From positions 1,126,729-1,190,728 of the forward strand of contig NZ_RBVZ01000002.1 of NCBI RefSeq assembly GCF_004000435.1: DNA of 64,000 nucleotides, read 5' to 3'. This DNA comes from Alexandriicola marinus. GTDB lineage: Bacteria > Pseudomonadota > Alphaproteobacteria > Rhodobacterales > Rhodobacteraceae. This document shows, in pieces, positions 1 through 9,024 of this stretch. Both the position numbers and the translations under genes were made by a program. How positions within the stretch are numbered: the first letter of the stretch is position 1; each line of letters opens with the position of its first letter. Below the pieces are notes generated by a model. It saw only the letters and a list, made by a program, of their open reading frames with translations. It ran no database searches and was not told the DNA's origin.

Positions 1-494
1 ACGGCCCAGCCCAGACAATGGGTCAGCAGGATATCGGCGATCGTCATCGCCTCACCCATCAGGAAGGGGCCTTCGAAGGTATCGGAAAGCCGCGCAGCGG
101 ATTGCGAGAATTCCCATTTCAGCGAGTCTTTCACCTCGGGCAACCGATACTCCTCGGGCAGGGCAAAACTGTGCCGTGACGCCGTCCAGAGGACCGAGTC
201 GAATTCATCGTTGATCAGCTGTGTCCAGCCGTCCTGGCGCGCGCGATCCAGTGATCCGGCGGGAAAGGTCAGTTGCCCGGTCCGGTCGGCCAGAAAGGTC
301 AGGATCGCGGTGCTGTCGCTAATTGCCGTGCCGTCGACGACCAGAACCGGGATCTTTCCCGACCCGTTCAAGGCCATGACCTCGTCGCTGCGCGGGGCCG
401 CGAGACTGTGCTGATAATCAAGCCCCAGTTCCTCGAGCATCCAGATCACGCGGAACGCACGGCTTTTCGGGCCGCCGTAAAGATGAAGATCCAT
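1..494 (-). CDS. glutathione S-transferase family protein (C-terminus beyond window)
   Basis: This gene is cut by the window edge; about 164 N-terminal residues are visible. They show a thioredoxin-fold GST N-domain: a YGGPKSRAFRVIWMLEEL opening strand/helix, the cis-proline strand GKIPVLVVDG and the glutathione-gamma-glutamyl motif SDSTAI, followed by the start of the all-helical C-domain. GSTs conjugate or reduce electrophiles with glutathione in the cytoplasm; the particular substrate cannot be told. The start at 494 is supported by an AGGAGA Shine-Dalgarno sequence seven bases upstream. It is divergent from yjbH with about 120 bp between them. Confidence 0.85.
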   Translation of the reverse strand, partial: MDLHLYGGPKSRAFRVIWMLEELGLDYQHSLAAPRSDEVMALNGSGKIPVLVVDGTAISDSTAILTFLADRTGQLTFPAGSLDRARQDGWTQLINDEFDSVLWTASRHSFALPEEYRLPEVKDSLKWEFSQSAARLSDTFEGPFLMGEAMTIADILLTHCLGWA

Positions 495-612
495 TCTTTC
501 TCCTGTTCGGCCACCTCCGGGGTGACGCGTGCTTGCATCAAGTCGCCTGCCACCCAGAGGAGCGCTTTCATCCCGGAGCGGTGGGGGCTAGTATGCCCCA
601 GAGGATACTTGG

Positions 613-2742
613 GTGGTAAGCATGGCACAAAGGGCAATCGGCGCAGGCGCTGCAATCAGCCTGATTGCGGTTCTGGCGTCGGGTGGGGCGCAGGCGCAGG
701 ATCGCGGCATCACCTATACGCTGTATGGGACGCCCGGCCTGCTGGAAATGCCGACGGCCCTTGTTCCGCCTGACGGCGAATTCGCCGCCACGCTGGGCGC
801 GACGACGACGATGCAGCGCACCACGATGACGTTCCAGATCACGCCGCGCCTGATGGGCAGTTTCCGTCTTTCGACGACGCAGGATTTCTACCTGCCCTAC
901 GAAGACCCGCAGGAGGGCCTTTATGTCGATCGCAGCGTCGATCTGCGTTACCAAATCCTTGAAGAGGGGCCTTTGCTGCCCTCGGTCTCGGTCGGCCTAC
1001 AGGATTTCATCGCATCAGGCCAGTTCGGCGCGGAATACATCGTGGCCAGCAAGGCGCTGGGCGATGCCTTTCGGGTGACCGCGGGTCTGGGCTGGGGCCG
1101 GTTCGGGAGCGGGAACGGGTTTGACAACCCTCTGGGCCTCTTGTCCTCGGAATTCGAGACCCGGCCCGACGACACCGACGCGATCTATGATGGACAGTGG
1201 TTTACCGGCGACGCCGCGTTCTTTGGTGGTGTGGAATGGGCCGCGACAGATACCCTGACGCTCAAGGCCGAATATTCGTCGGATGCCTTCGAACGGGAGA
1301 CCGCGCTCGGCATCATCACCATCGATTCGCCGATCAATGCCGGCGTGACCTGGGAACCCAAACCCGGCTACCAGATCGCCGCGAACTACCTTTACGGCAA
1401 TACCTTTGGCCTGACCGGCACGATCCTGTTCAACCCGAACAACCGCCCCTTTGACGGGGGCTTCGATCCCGCGCCCGTGCCTGTCGCCCAACGCGATGCT
1501 GGCGCCGGTGCAGGCGGTTGGGATCGCGCAGCCGATCCCGAGGCTGCGATCATTGCGGCCACGTCGCGCGCATTGGCCGCCGAGGGGATCGAACTCAATG
1601 CGATCCAGCTGAATGCCGGGGCCGCGCGCATCCAGTTCACCAACAATCGCTACCGCAGCGAGGCGCAGGCGCTTGGTCGTGTTGCCCGCATCATGACCCG
1701 GACCCTGCCCGCCTCGGTCGAGACGATCATTCTTGAACCTCTGGCACGGGGCATTCCGACCTCTGCGGTAACGTTCAACAGGTCTGATCTCGAGGCACTT
1801 GAAACGGTTTCCGGTGGCAGCGACGCGATCCTTGAACGCGCGATGATCGCCGAGGCCGGGTCTTCCGCGGGCCTGACCCCGGTCGCCGCCCCGGGCGGGC
1901 CGCTGACATGGGGCATCGCCCCCTATGGCGCGGTTCAGTTCGGCGATGGCGAAAACAGCAGTTTCGGTATCAATGGCGGGATCGAAGCCTCGGCGGCCTA
2001 CGAGATCCGGCCAAACCTTGTTCTGAGCGGCGCGTTGCGGCAGCAGTTGTTCAATACGGCTGATGCAACGACCGAACTGCCCAGCGACGATCTTCAGCGG
2101 GTCAGGACCAATTCTGCATTCTATGTGCAGGAAGGCACGACAACGATCCCCACGTTGACCCTGTCGCATTATGGCCGACCCCTGCCCGAGCTCTACAGCC
2201 GGGTTACCGCGGGTCTGTTGGAGCCGATGTTCGGGGGCGTCTCGACAGAGCTTTTGTTCAAGCCGGTCGACAGCGACTGGGCCGTCGGCGGCGAGGTCGC
2301 CTATGTCCGCCAGCGCGAGTTCGATCAGCTGTTCGAATTTCAGGATTACGAGGTGATCACGGGGCACGGGTCGGTCTATTATGATTTCGACAATGGTTTT
2401 CACGGTCAGCTCGATGTCGGTCGGTATCTTGCGGGCGATTGGGGGGCGACTCTGGCCGTCGATCGGGAATTCGAAAACGGCTGGCGGGTCGGGGCCTTTG
2501 CCACAGTGACGGATGTGTCATTCGACGGAGAGATAGATTCGGGCGTCGATTATGGCATCCGTGTCGAGATCCCGATCGATTTCGTCGTCGGTCAGCCAAC
2601 GCAGAGGACACTTGGAACAACGCTTGGTGCGCCCGAGCGGGACGACGGCCAGCGGCTTGATCTTGATGGTCGCCTTTACGAAGAAATTCGTGACGGCCAC
2701 TACACCAATCTTTCTGAAGGATGGGGACGGTTCTGGCGATGA
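613..2742 (+). CDS. yjbH: YjbH-domain outer-membrane protein, exopolysaccharide-associated
   Basis: The 709-residue product is close in length to enterobacterial YjbH and opens with a signal peptide ending near AQAQD. The mature N-terminus (YTLYGTPGLLEMPTA) and the alternating aromatic, Gly-rich strands are typical of the YjbH/GfcD family, outer-membrane proteins predicted to be beta-barrels and tied to exopolysaccharide production. GTG at 613 has a well placed GAGGA seven bases upstream; ATG at 622 is the alternative, and both keep the signal peptide. The stop overlaps the next lipoprotein gene by four bases (ATGA), so the two are translationally coupled as in yjbEFGH-type operons. No YjbG (GfcC) homologue is present. 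Family assignment is firm; the polysaccharide is unknown. Confidence 0.85.
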   Translation: MVSMAQRAIGAGAAISLIAVLASGGAQAQDRGITYTLYGTPGLLEMPTALVPPDGEFAATLGATTTMQRTTMTFQITPRLMGSFRLSTTQDFYLPYEDPQEGLYVDRSVDLRYQILEEGPLLPSVSVGLQDFIASGQFGAEYIVASKALGDAFRVTAGLGWGRFGSGNGFDNPLGLLSSEFETRPDDTDAIYDGQWFTGDAAFFGGVEWAATDTLTLKAEYSSDAFERETALGIITIDSPINAGVTWEPKPGYQIAANYLYGNTFGLTGTILFNPNNRPFDGGFDPAPVPVAQRDAGAGAGGWDRAADPEAAIIAATSRALAAEGIELNAIQLNAGAARIQFTNNRYRSEAQALGRVARIMTRTLPASVETIILEPLARGIPTSAVTFNRSDLEALETVSGGSDAILERAMIAEAGSSAGLTPVAAPGGPLTWGIAPYGAVQFGDGENSSFGINGGIEASAAYEIRPNLVLSGALRQQLFNTADATTELPSDDLQRVRTNSAFYVQEGTTTIPTLTLSHYGRPLPELYSRVTAGLLEPMFGGVSTELLFKPVDSDWAVGGEVAYVRQREFDQLFEFQDYEVITGHGSVYYDFDNGFHGQLDVGRYLAGDWGATLAVDREFENGWRVGAFATVTDVSFDGEIDSGVDYGIRVEIPIDFVVGQPTQRTLGTTLGAPERDDGQRLDLDGRLYEEIRDGHYTNLSEGWGRFWR

Positions 2743-3377
2743 CACGGATGATCAGATCTTTCTGGGTCGTGCTCGGGCTGTTTGCCCTTGCCGGTTGCGG
2801 CAACCAGACCGAACCCGGCCTTGCGAGCCAGCTTGGCGGCCGTTTCATTCCCGCGCTTGCCGTCGAGGCCGAAAGTGCGGTGGAACCCGGCGCGCCGTCA
2901 CCCGAAACGGCCATGCTGTTCCAGGTGTCCGGGCTGGGGATCGTGGGTCTGGGCCAGCTGGTCGAAGCCTCGGGCGGACGCCGCACCTATCTGGGCGAGA
3001 CCGGGTATTCGGTCACGTTCGAAGGCGACGTGATGGTCGCGACGCGTGGCTTCGGCAAGGATCTGATGGCGGCGGATGTCTCACAGGTGCGGGCTGCAAT
3101 CGCACAGCGCAGCGGCACAGCACGCCGGGTTCACGAGTATCTGGACGCCCGCGATCAGATCTCACGCCAGGTCTATGAGTGCACCTTCGAACTCAAGGGC
3201 ACCGAAGAGGTCGACCTTGGCCTGAGACAGGTCGAAACGCGGATATTGTCTGAAACTTGCCAGAATCCGCGAATCGTCTTCGAGAATGTCTATTACATTG
3301 ATTCGAATGGGACGGTGATCGCCTCTCGGCAATTTGTCTCCGACGTGATTGCGTATTTGCGCAACAATCGGCTGTAA
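2739..3377 (+). CDS. yjbF: YjbF/GfcB-family lipoprotein
   Basis: The 212-residue protein has a short basic N-terminus and a lipobox ending ALAGC (Cys20), so it should be lipidated. The rest resembles the YjbF/GfcB family of group-4-capsule/exopolysaccharide lipoproteins, including a C-terminal region in which a secreted polypeptide ends in a hydrophilic helix (VIAYLRNNRL). ATG at 2739 overlaps the yjbH stop, which fixes the start better than upstream in-frame options. It probably works with YjbH at the outer membrane. Assignment rests on the lipobox, length and yjbH neighbour more than on a catalytic motif. Confidence 0.75.
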   Translation: MTRMIRSFWVVLGLFALAGCGNQTEPGLASQLGGRFIPALAVEAESAVEPGAPSPETAMLFQVSGLGIVGLGQLVEASGGRRTYLGETGYSVTFEGDVMVATRGFGKDLMAADVSQVRAAIAQRSGTARRVHEYLDARDQISRQVYECTFELKGTEEVDLGLRQVETRILSETCQNPRIVFENVYYIDSNGTVIASRQFVSDVIAYLRNNRL

Positions 3378-3477
3378 AAGACTTATCCACAGCCTTCTGT
3401 GGAAACATTGCCGTTGGCAGTCAAACTGACGATCATTAGATGTGCATTGCAGGTAGCCGCTAACAAAGGAGTTTTCC

Positions 3478-3693
3478 ATGCGCGCCGTTAAGACCTTCGC
3501 GATCGCCGCCCTTGCCGCGGCCTCGTTCTCCACCGCCGCCTTCGCAGGCGGTTTCCAGGCCGAGATCGTCGAGCCCCCGGTTGTTCCGGTGATCGTCGAG
3601 CCCGAGCCCGCAGGTTCGTCCTATGGCTGGGTTCTTCCGGTTGTGGCTCTGGCAGCCCTTGCTGCTCTGGCCTACACCCAGACTCAGGAATGA
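3478..3693 (+). CDS. secreted/membrane microprotein, first of a tandem pair
   Basis: The 71-residue product has a signal-like N-terminus ending in AFAGG, an acidic proline-rich linker with EIVEPPVVPVIVEPEP, then SSYGW and a C-terminal hydrophobic segment LPVVALAALAALAY. A strong GGAG lies upstream of the ATG. It is clearly paralogous to the gene at 3970: both share the GGF.AEI.EPPV and SSYGW.LPVVALAALAALAYTQ signatures. It lies directly after yjbH-yjbF, so a role like the small exported YjbE/GfcA proteins of exopolysaccharide operons is possible, but this is inference. No enzyme motif is present. Confidence 0.75.
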   Translation: MRAVKTFAIAALAAASFSTAAFAGGFQAEIVEPPVVPVIVEPEPAGSSYGWVLPVVALAALAALAYTQTQE

Positions 3694-3711
3694 TTCTTCC
3701 CTGATTTTTCG

Positions 3712-3740
3712 GGGGCCACGGAGCCGGTCTTCGTGGCCCC
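3712..3740 (+). other. stem-loop between the two microprotein genes
   Basis: GGGGCCACG at 3712-3720 pairs perfectly with CGTGGCCCC at 3732-3740 across an 11-base loop. The stem starts 18 bases after the first microprotein stop. The downstream side lacks a T-run, so it may be a leaky terminator, an mRNA 3'-end stabiliser or a processing site that gives the two paralogues different expression. Confidence 0.55.
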
Positions 3741-3969
3741 TGAATACGATATTCGCGAGGACGTCGCCGAGAATGCGACACGTTCCTCCTTGTAAGAGTG
3801 CTGGCGTTTGCCACTCTGCGCCACACGGCTGACACAACTGTTGCATTTTTGCGCTGCATCCCGATTTGAATGCTACGTGCATTGTCGAGTCGGAAGAGTG
3901 TCGCTTGAGTCGATAGATCAAAGCCGATATAGCCGAACCAACGCTTTGTTTATCAACTGGAGTAGAGAC

Positions 3970-4179
3970 ATGCGCCTCACCAAGACCCTTATCGCCGCTG
4001 CCGTCGCAACCGCCTTCGCTGGCTCCGCAATGGCTGGTGGCTTCGCTGCCGAAATCATCGAGCCCCCGGTCGTCGTCGTCGAAGAAGCTGCCGGCTCGTC
4101 CTACGGCTGGATTCTCCCCGTCGTTGCCCTGGCTGCTCTTGCCGCTCTGGCATACACCCAGCTGAACGAAGACGAATAA
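3970..4179 (+). CDS. secreted/membrane microprotein, second of a tandem pair
   Basis: The 69-residue product starts MRLTKTL, has a signal peptide ending SAMAGG, the motif EIIEPPVVVVEE, then SSYGWILP and a C-terminal hydrophobic helix ending YTQLNEDE. It is a diverged duplicate of the gene at 3478; identity is highest in the C-terminal helix and the EPPV motif, while the linker is shorter. The 276 bp between the two genes hold the stem-loop at 3712 and otherwise no gene. I chose the ATG that begins the signal peptide, although the reading frame stays open further upstream. Function is unknown; an envelope or exopolysaccharide-associated role is suggested only by position. Confidence 0.75.
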   Translation: MRLTKTLIAAAVATAFAGSAMAGGFAAEIIEPPVVVVEEAAGSSYGWILPVVALAALAALAYTQLNEDE

Positions 4180-4222
4180 GTCTTTCTCAGTGTCTGCGTT
4201 CCCGGATAGGGCGCGCAAACCG

Positions 4223-4250
4223 AAAAGGCGGGCCTCGAGCCCGCCTTATT
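4223..4250. terminator. bidirectional rho-independent terminator
   Basis: AAGGCGGGC at 4225-4233 pairs with GCCCGCCTT at 4239-4247 around a CTCGA loop. It has an A-run on the left and T-rich sequence on the right, so it can end the microprotein transcript on the plus strand and the holA operon on the minus strand, which converge here. Confidence 0.85.
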
Positions 4251-4283
4251 CGTTTCCGGATGCGATTTGACGAGCGCCGCCGC

Positions 4284-5315
4284 CTAGCTGCGTCCGCGGC
4301 TTCCCATCATCGACAGACGGATCAGTGCCCTCTCTACCAAGGCATGTTGAGGGGCTGTTGATGCGGAACGCAGCTGAAGATCGGTGTCGATCAACAGTGT
4401 GACTGCGCGTTCCAGCTTGTCCCGCCCCCAATTCTGCGCCTGCCGAACCATCGTATCGCGCCGCGGACCAAAGACCGGTGGCCGCAGTCTGCCGATGCCC
4501 GACGCCGGACCACCCGGATCGGATGCCGCGGCATGAAGTGCTCTGAAATGGCGCATCGCCGCGATACACAGGCTCACCGGCGTGGTGCCTTGCGCATACA
4601 GGCGTCGAAGCAGTTCCGCGATCTGCTGAGTCCTGCCGTCCGCCACCACCGCGAGCAGGGTGTCGAGCCCCGCTTCGGCCGATTGCGGGGCACAATCCTC
4701 CACGTCTTTCGAGGTCACAGGCTCATTGACCGAACGCATGTAGAGGCCCAGCTTCTCGATCGTCTGACGAAAATCGCCGGGGTCCAGAATCCGGGACAAA
4801 GCGGTCACCGCTTCGGTCGCGTCGCGATCCAGATTGGTCAGGCCGGCCTCTGTCAGCAGGCCCTCGATCTCTGCCCGGTCGGGCGGATCGTCGTAGATCC
4901 CTACGGCGTAGCATTTCGAATGCCCTTCGAAGAGTTTTCTCAGGGCTGAACGGGCCGCAAGTTGCCCCGCCGTGACGATCACCTGCGCATCACCCGGGCG
5001 CCAATCGGAAACCGCGGCCTCGATCACCTTGGCAAGACCATCGCCTGCATCTTCGACCAGGGCCACCCGGGCACCGGGAAAAAAACCCTGTGCCCGCATC
5101 GCATCCGAAAGGAGCGCGGGGTCCTTGCGCAATTCTGCGGCCGAGATGCGGGTCAGCCGCATCTCTCCCTCGCCCTCGGGGCCGATCAGTCTTTCGACGA
5201 CCTCCTTGCGGCGCAGCGCCACACGCATCGCATCCCCGCCATAGATCAACAGTCCCGTCGCGTCTGCGTCGGGTTTCTTGAAATAGGCACTCGCGTCGCG
5301 GGTCGAAAGCTTCAT
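4284..5315 (-). CDS. holA: DNA polymerase III subunit delta
   Basis: The 343-residue product is the usual length of delta, the clamp-loader subunit that opens the beta sliding clamp. The N-terminus (KLSTRDASAYFKK, then LLIYGGDAMRVALRRKEVV) matches the alphaproteobacterial HolA domain, and the C-terminal helical collar part has the family layout (WGRDKLERAVTLLIDTDLQL). It begins four bases after the lptE stop and is last in a DUF3576-leuS-lptE-holA run, a conserved alphaproteobacterial order. The transcript probably ends at the terminator around 4223-4250. Confidence 0.93.
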   Translation of the reverse strand: MKLSTRDASAYFKKPDADATGLLIYGGDAMRVALRRKEVVERLIGPEGEGEMRLTRISAAELRKDPALLSDAMRAQGFFPGARVALVEDAGDGLAKVIEAAVSDWRPGDAQVIVTAGQLAARSALRKLFEGHSKCYAVGIYDDPPDRAEIEGLLTEAGLTNLDRDATEAVTALSRILDPGDFRQTIEKLGLYMRSVNEPVTSKDVEDCAPQSAEAGLDTLLAVVADGRTQQIAELLRRLYAQGTTPVSLCIAAMRHFRALHAAASDPGGPASGIGRLRPPVFGPRRDTMVRQAQNWGRDKLERAVTLLIDTDLQLRSASTAPQHALVERALIRLSMMGSRGRS

Positions 5316-5319
5316 GCGA

Positions 5320-5814
5320 TCACGCCAAACCGATCTGAAGTCGAGCTATGATCTGGTCGGCCAGGATGCCCGCCAGCCTTTCTTCGGCATTCGCGCGGGC
5401 GTTCTCGGTCGAGACGGTGGAATCTGTTGTCGAATAGCCGGTAAAGCTGTCGGTCTCGCCTGACACCAACACCATATCGTCCTCCCGCCGGATCAGGCGG
5501 AACGCTGCAACACCCTCGAGCGTGAAGCGCGTCACCGCACCTTCCTGGGTGATCGCGGTGCCGATTTCCCGGATATCAAGCGTGACGTCCAGACGATAGA
5601 GCGCCTGTCCATCCGGCGGTCCGAGACGGTCACGAACACGATCGGCAAGCCGATATCCGGCTATGGTCGGAGGCACGATCACTTCGACCGTGCCGATCAG
5701 CACATCGGAGGCGCCGTTCGTGCCAAAGGCCGGGACAAACCCACAAGCAGAGAGGCCAGAAATGACCCCGAGGAGCGCAACGCGGCGGGTTATCCGGGCC
5801 TCAGACAACCACAT
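5320..5814 (-). CDS. lptE: LPS assembly lipoprotein LptE
   Basis: The 164-residue lipoprotein has an N-terminal signal with lipobox GLSACG (Cys24). The mature part shows the small alpha/beta fold of Lpt[11 protein letters not shown] strand, a helix with [11 protein letters not shown], then paired strands, and a final helix. LptE plugs the LptD barrel and helps place lipopolysaccharide in the outer leaflet. Its start overlaps the leuS 3' end by 14 bp in another frame, and holA follows closely. The position between leuS and holA strongly supports the call, because LptE sequence itself is poorly conserved. Confidence 0.9.
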   Translation of the reverse strand: MWLSEARITRRVALLGVISGLSACGFVPAFGTNGASDVLIGTVEVIVPPTIAGYRLADRVRDRLGPPDGQALYRLDVTLDIREIGTAITQEGAVTRFTLEGVAAFRLIRREDDMVLVSGETDSFTGYSTTDSTVSTENARANAEERLAGILADQIIARLQIGLA

Positions 5815-8350
5815 TCACGATCCGGCCCGGAACGACGATCACCTTCTTTGGAACGCCACCCGCAAGCGCCTTTTGCACCGCTTCGTCAGCCATCGCCGCG
5901 GCTTCGACTGCGTCTTTCGCCAGATCCTTGGCGACCACGATCTCGGATTTGCGCTTGCCATTGATCTGGATCGGCAATGTGATCGTGTCTTCGACCAGAA
6001 GGTCTTCGTCCGCGACAGGCCAATTCGCAGTGGCGACAAAGCCCTCGTTGCCGAGGCTTTTCCAGATCTCTTCGGACAGGTGCGGCGTCATCGGCGACAT
6101 CAGCTGCGCCAGTGTGCTCATCGCTTCTTTGCGAACCGCCGCACCGGCCCGCGACTTGGCCAGCGTGTTCGTGAATGCATAGAGCTTCGCGATCGCCGCA
6201 TTGAAGCCGAAGGATTCGACGCCCATCGTCACATCATGAATCGCGCGGTGAATGGCTCGGCGCAGGTCTTCATCCGCTTCTGGCGTGCCATCCTCCTCCG
6301 CTGTGACGATCTCCTGAGACAGGCGCCAGACACGGGCCAGGTGCTTGGACGCGGCCTCGGCGCCCGAAGCCGTCCATTCAACGTCACGCTCGGGCGGACT
6401 GTCCGACAGGACGAACCACCGCGCGGTGTCTGCCCCGTAATCGCGCACGATATTGGCCGGATCGACGACATTGTTCTTGGACTTCGACATCTTGGCCGAT
6501 GGCACGATCTCGACCTCGGCGCCCCCCTCCTTGAGGAAGGCCTTGCCATCACGCAGCTCGACCTCTTCGGGATAGTGGTAGACCGGGCGGCCCTTCGGAT
6601 CGCGCGATTGATAGATCGCATGCGTCACCATGCCTTGGGTGAACAAGGCGTCGAAGGGTTCAATCGCCTTGGCCGGCAGGTGGCCGGTCCTGTGCATCGC
6701 GCGGGCGAAGAACCGGGAATAGAGAAGGTGCAGGATCGCGTGTTCGATCCCGCCGATATACTGATCGACGTTCATCCAGTATTCGGCATCCTCGGCCACG
6801 GTCGGGGTCGGGGCCCGGGGTGCCGTAAAGCGTGCGAAATACCATGAGGAATCGACGAAGGTATCCATCGTATCCGTCTCGCGCCGGGCCGGTTTGCCGC
6901 AGGCAGGGCAGGGCACATCGCGCCACGTCGGGTGACGGTCCAACGGATTGCCGGGGATGTCAAAGCTGACATCGTAGGGCAATTCGACGGGGAGGTTTTC
7001 CTTCTTCTCAGGAACCACGCCGCAGCTGTCGCAATGGACAACAGGGATCGGACAGCCCCAATACCGCTGCCGGCTTAGGCCCCAGTCACGCAAGCGGAAT
7101 TTGGTGACACCTTTCCCCCAACCATCACGTTCGGCGATGGCGATCGTGGCATCGATGGCTTCGTCGCTCGTTGCATCTTCGGCCCAGCCGAAGGGGCGCG
7201 TCCAGTGCACCTTTTCGGATTTGGGCGGCACATAGGGCGCGGCCGTGATGTCCCACTCTTCATCGCGGGGCAGATAGGTGTCGACGATCGGCAGATCGTA
7301 TTTCCGGCAGAAATCATGGTCGCGCTGGTCGTGCCCCGGGCAGCCGAAAATCGCACCGGTGCCGTAATCCATCAAGATGAAATTGGCGATCCAGATCGGC
7401 AATTCCCACGTGGGATCCAGTGGATGCTTGACCGTCAGCCCGGTATCGAACCCCAGCTTCTCGGCCTTTTCCAGTGCCTCTTCGGTCGTGCCACCCTTGG
7501 CGCAGGCCTCACGGAAGGCCTGAACCTCCGGGTTCGCCTCGGCCAGTTCCTTGGACAGCGGATGGTCCGGAGAAATCCCGACAAAGCTCGCGCCCATCAG
7601 AGTATCGGGCCGCGTCGTATAGACCTCGATCTCGCCGCCATCTGTCCGCTCGAACGCGAACTCCAGGCCCCGGCTCTTGCCGATCCAGTTGGCCTGCATC
7701 AGCCGCACCTTGGCGGGCCAGTCATCCAGCCCGTCCAGAGCTGACAGCAGCTCATCGGCCATGGATGAGATGTTGAAGAACCATTGCGTCAGTTCGCGAC
7801 GTTCGACCTCGGCACCGGAGCGCCAGCCCTTGCCATCGATCACCTGTTCGTTGGCCAGAACGGTCATGTCGACTGGATCCCAGTTCACGACGGCATTCTT
7901 GCGATAGACCAGACCCTCTTCCAGCATATCGAGGAACAGCGCCTGCTGCTGGCCATAATACTCGGGGTCACAGGTCGCGAATTCACGGCTCCAGTCCAGC
8001 GACCAGCCCAGAGGTTTCATCTGGGTCTTCATCTCGTCGATGTTCTTGTAGGTCCAGTCCTTCGGGTGGCCGCCCGACGCCATCGCCGCATTCTCGGCCG
8101 GCATGCCGAAGGCGTCCCAGCCCATTGGATGCAGAACGTTGTGCCCCGTCGCCATCTTGTAGCGCGCGATGACGTCACCCATCGTGTAGTTCCGCACATG
8201 ACCCATGTGGATCCGCCCCGACGGATAGGGAAACATCTCGAGCACGTAATACTTCGGTTTGCCCTCGGTGCGGGTCGCGGCAAAGATGCCGGCCTTGTCC
8301 CAGGCGGCTTGCCATCTGGCTTCGATTTCGGCGGGGGAATAAGCGGTCAT
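5801..8350 (-). CDS. leuS: leucyl-tRNA synthetase
   Basis: The 849-residue class I synthetase charges tRNA-Leu. The HIGH signature is present as HMGH at residues 48-51 and the KMSKS loop as AKMSKSKNN in the C-terminal half. In between lies the CP1 editing domain with the threonine-rich [12 protein letters not shown] segment, and a zinc-like region with paired cysteines (CDSCG and CPACG). The C-terminal anticodon-binding and Leu-specific domains are complete. It is the second gene of the DUF3576-leuS-lptE-holA operon, 89 bp after the lipoprotein gene and overlapping lptE. Confidence 0.98.
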   Translation of the reverse strand: MTAYSPAEIEARWQAAWDKAGIFAATRTEGKPKYYVLEMFPYPSGRIHMGHVRNYTMGDVIARYKMATGHNVLHPMGWDAFGMPAENAAMASGGHPKDWTYKNIDEMKTQMKPLGWSLDWSREFATCDPEYYGQQQALFLDMLEEGLVYRKNAVVNWDPVDMTVLANEQVIDGKGWRSGAEVERRELTQWFFNISSMADELLSALDGLDDWPAKVRLMQANWIGKSRGLEFAFERTDGGEIEVYTTRPDTLMGASFVGISPDHPLSKELAEANPEVQAFREACAKGGTTEEALEKAEKLGFDTGLTVKHPLDPTWELPIWIANFILMDYGTGAIFGCPGHDQRDHDFCRKYDLPIVDTYLPRDEEWDITAAPYVPPKSEKVHWTRPFGWAEDATSDEAIDATIAIAERDGWGKGVTKFRLRDWGLSRQRYWGCPIPVVHCDSCGVVPEKKENLPVELPYDVSFDIPGNPLDRHPTWRDVPCPACGKPARRETDTMDTFVDSSWYFARFTAPRAPTPTVAEDAEYWMNVDQYIGGIEHAILHLLYSRFFARAMHRTGHLPAKAIEPFDALFTQGMVTHAIYQSRDPKGRPVYHYPEEVELRDGKAFLKEGGAEVEIVPSAKMSKSKNNVVDPANIVRDYGADTARWFVLSDSPPERDVEWTASGAEAASKHLARVWRLSQEIVTAEEDGTPEADEDLRRAIHRAIHDVTMGVESFGFNAAIAKLYAFTNTLAKSRAGAAVRKEAMSTLAQLMSPMTPHLSEEIWKSLGNEGFVATANWPVADEDLLVEDTITLPIQINGKRKSEIVVAKDLAKDAVEAAAMADEAVQKALAGGVPKKVIVVPGRIVNVVV

Positions 8351-8439
8351 CGGGGCATGTCTCGAAACAGGATGTCGGGGCTGCGCACTCGGCGCATCGA
8401 AGTCTTTTCGCGGAAGAGGGCAGGGGAGGCGATGATGCC

Positions 8440-8880
8440 CTAGAGCGCCCCGTCCGCGATACGTAGCTGCCGCGCGCGGGCAAGGATCGCATCCTCGACG
8501 GCGCGCTGTGTCTCAAGCGAAACCGGACCGCCCCGCGTGGCAAGCGCGACATTCAGCGAACGCGCGTCAAGGGCGGGGTCATCGACCAGAACCGTGGCCC
8601 GGTAGGCCGTTCCTCCGCCGGGCGGCACGCCATAGCCAAAGACGATCACACCTGTGAACGGGTCGACGCTCTCGACGGGCATGAAGCCCAGCGTCTCGAG
8701 AGAGGCGGCCCATAGATAGCGGTTGACGGCCACGGTTTCCGAGCCGCTGACGCGGGAGGCCTCGCGCGTGGCATCCGTGCCCGCGCCAGATGAGCCGCAG
8801 GCGGCCAGTCCAAGACAAAGGAGGGCTGCGGCCGTGGCTCGTGAGAATCTGGAAATGGCGGTTCCGTCAGGCGCTGTCAC
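8440..8880 (-). CDS. DUF3576 lipoprotein
   Basis: The 146-residue protein has a signal peptide with lipobox LGLAACG (Cys28) and a compact domain including [16 protein letters not shown] and [12 protein letters not shown], which is the hallmark of DUF3576. Such proteins are found directly upstream of leuS in many alphaproteobacteria; their function is unknown, but lipidation and linkage to lptE suggest an envelope role. It heads the minus-strand operon. The start at 8880 gives a somewhat long n-region; an internal start is possible but lacks a better ribosome site. Confidence 0.8.
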   Translation of the reverse strand: MTAPDGTAISRFSRATAAALLCLGLAACGSSGAGTDATREASRVSGSETVAVNRYLWAASLETLGFMPVESVDPFTGVIVFGYGVPPGGGTAYRATVLVDDPALDARSLNVALATRGGPVSLETQRAVEDAILARARQLRIADGAL

Positions 8881-8969
8881 GGATCACCCCTCGCTGCATT
8901 GTTCTTCCCGCGATGTGTATCGAAGCGGTGGGGGCCGAACAAGCCTCAAGCGGGCCATGGCCCCCCGAC

Positions 8970-9000
8970 AAAAGAAAAGGGCGGCCCCGAAGGACCGCCC
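8970..9000 (-). terminator. rho-independent terminator of the porin gene
   Basis: On the minus strand GGGCGGTCC, a TTCG loop and GGGCCGCCC form a GC-rich hairpin followed by TTTTCTTT. It lies about 25 bp past the porin stop. Confidence 0.88.
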
Positions 9001-9024
9001 AAATCTGTAACCGATCGGTTAAGA

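Noticed and set aside
1015..2403. Long minus-strand open frame inside yjbH (462 codons)
   Set aside because: Arg/Gly/Asp-rich translation with no domain, fully inside a recognisable gene on the other strand; typical GC-rich antisense frame.
3386..3403. TCCACAG/CTGTGGA hairpin just after the YjbF-like gene
   Set aside because: Seven-base stem followed by AAACATTG, not a T-run; could be chance or the leader of the microprotein transcript.
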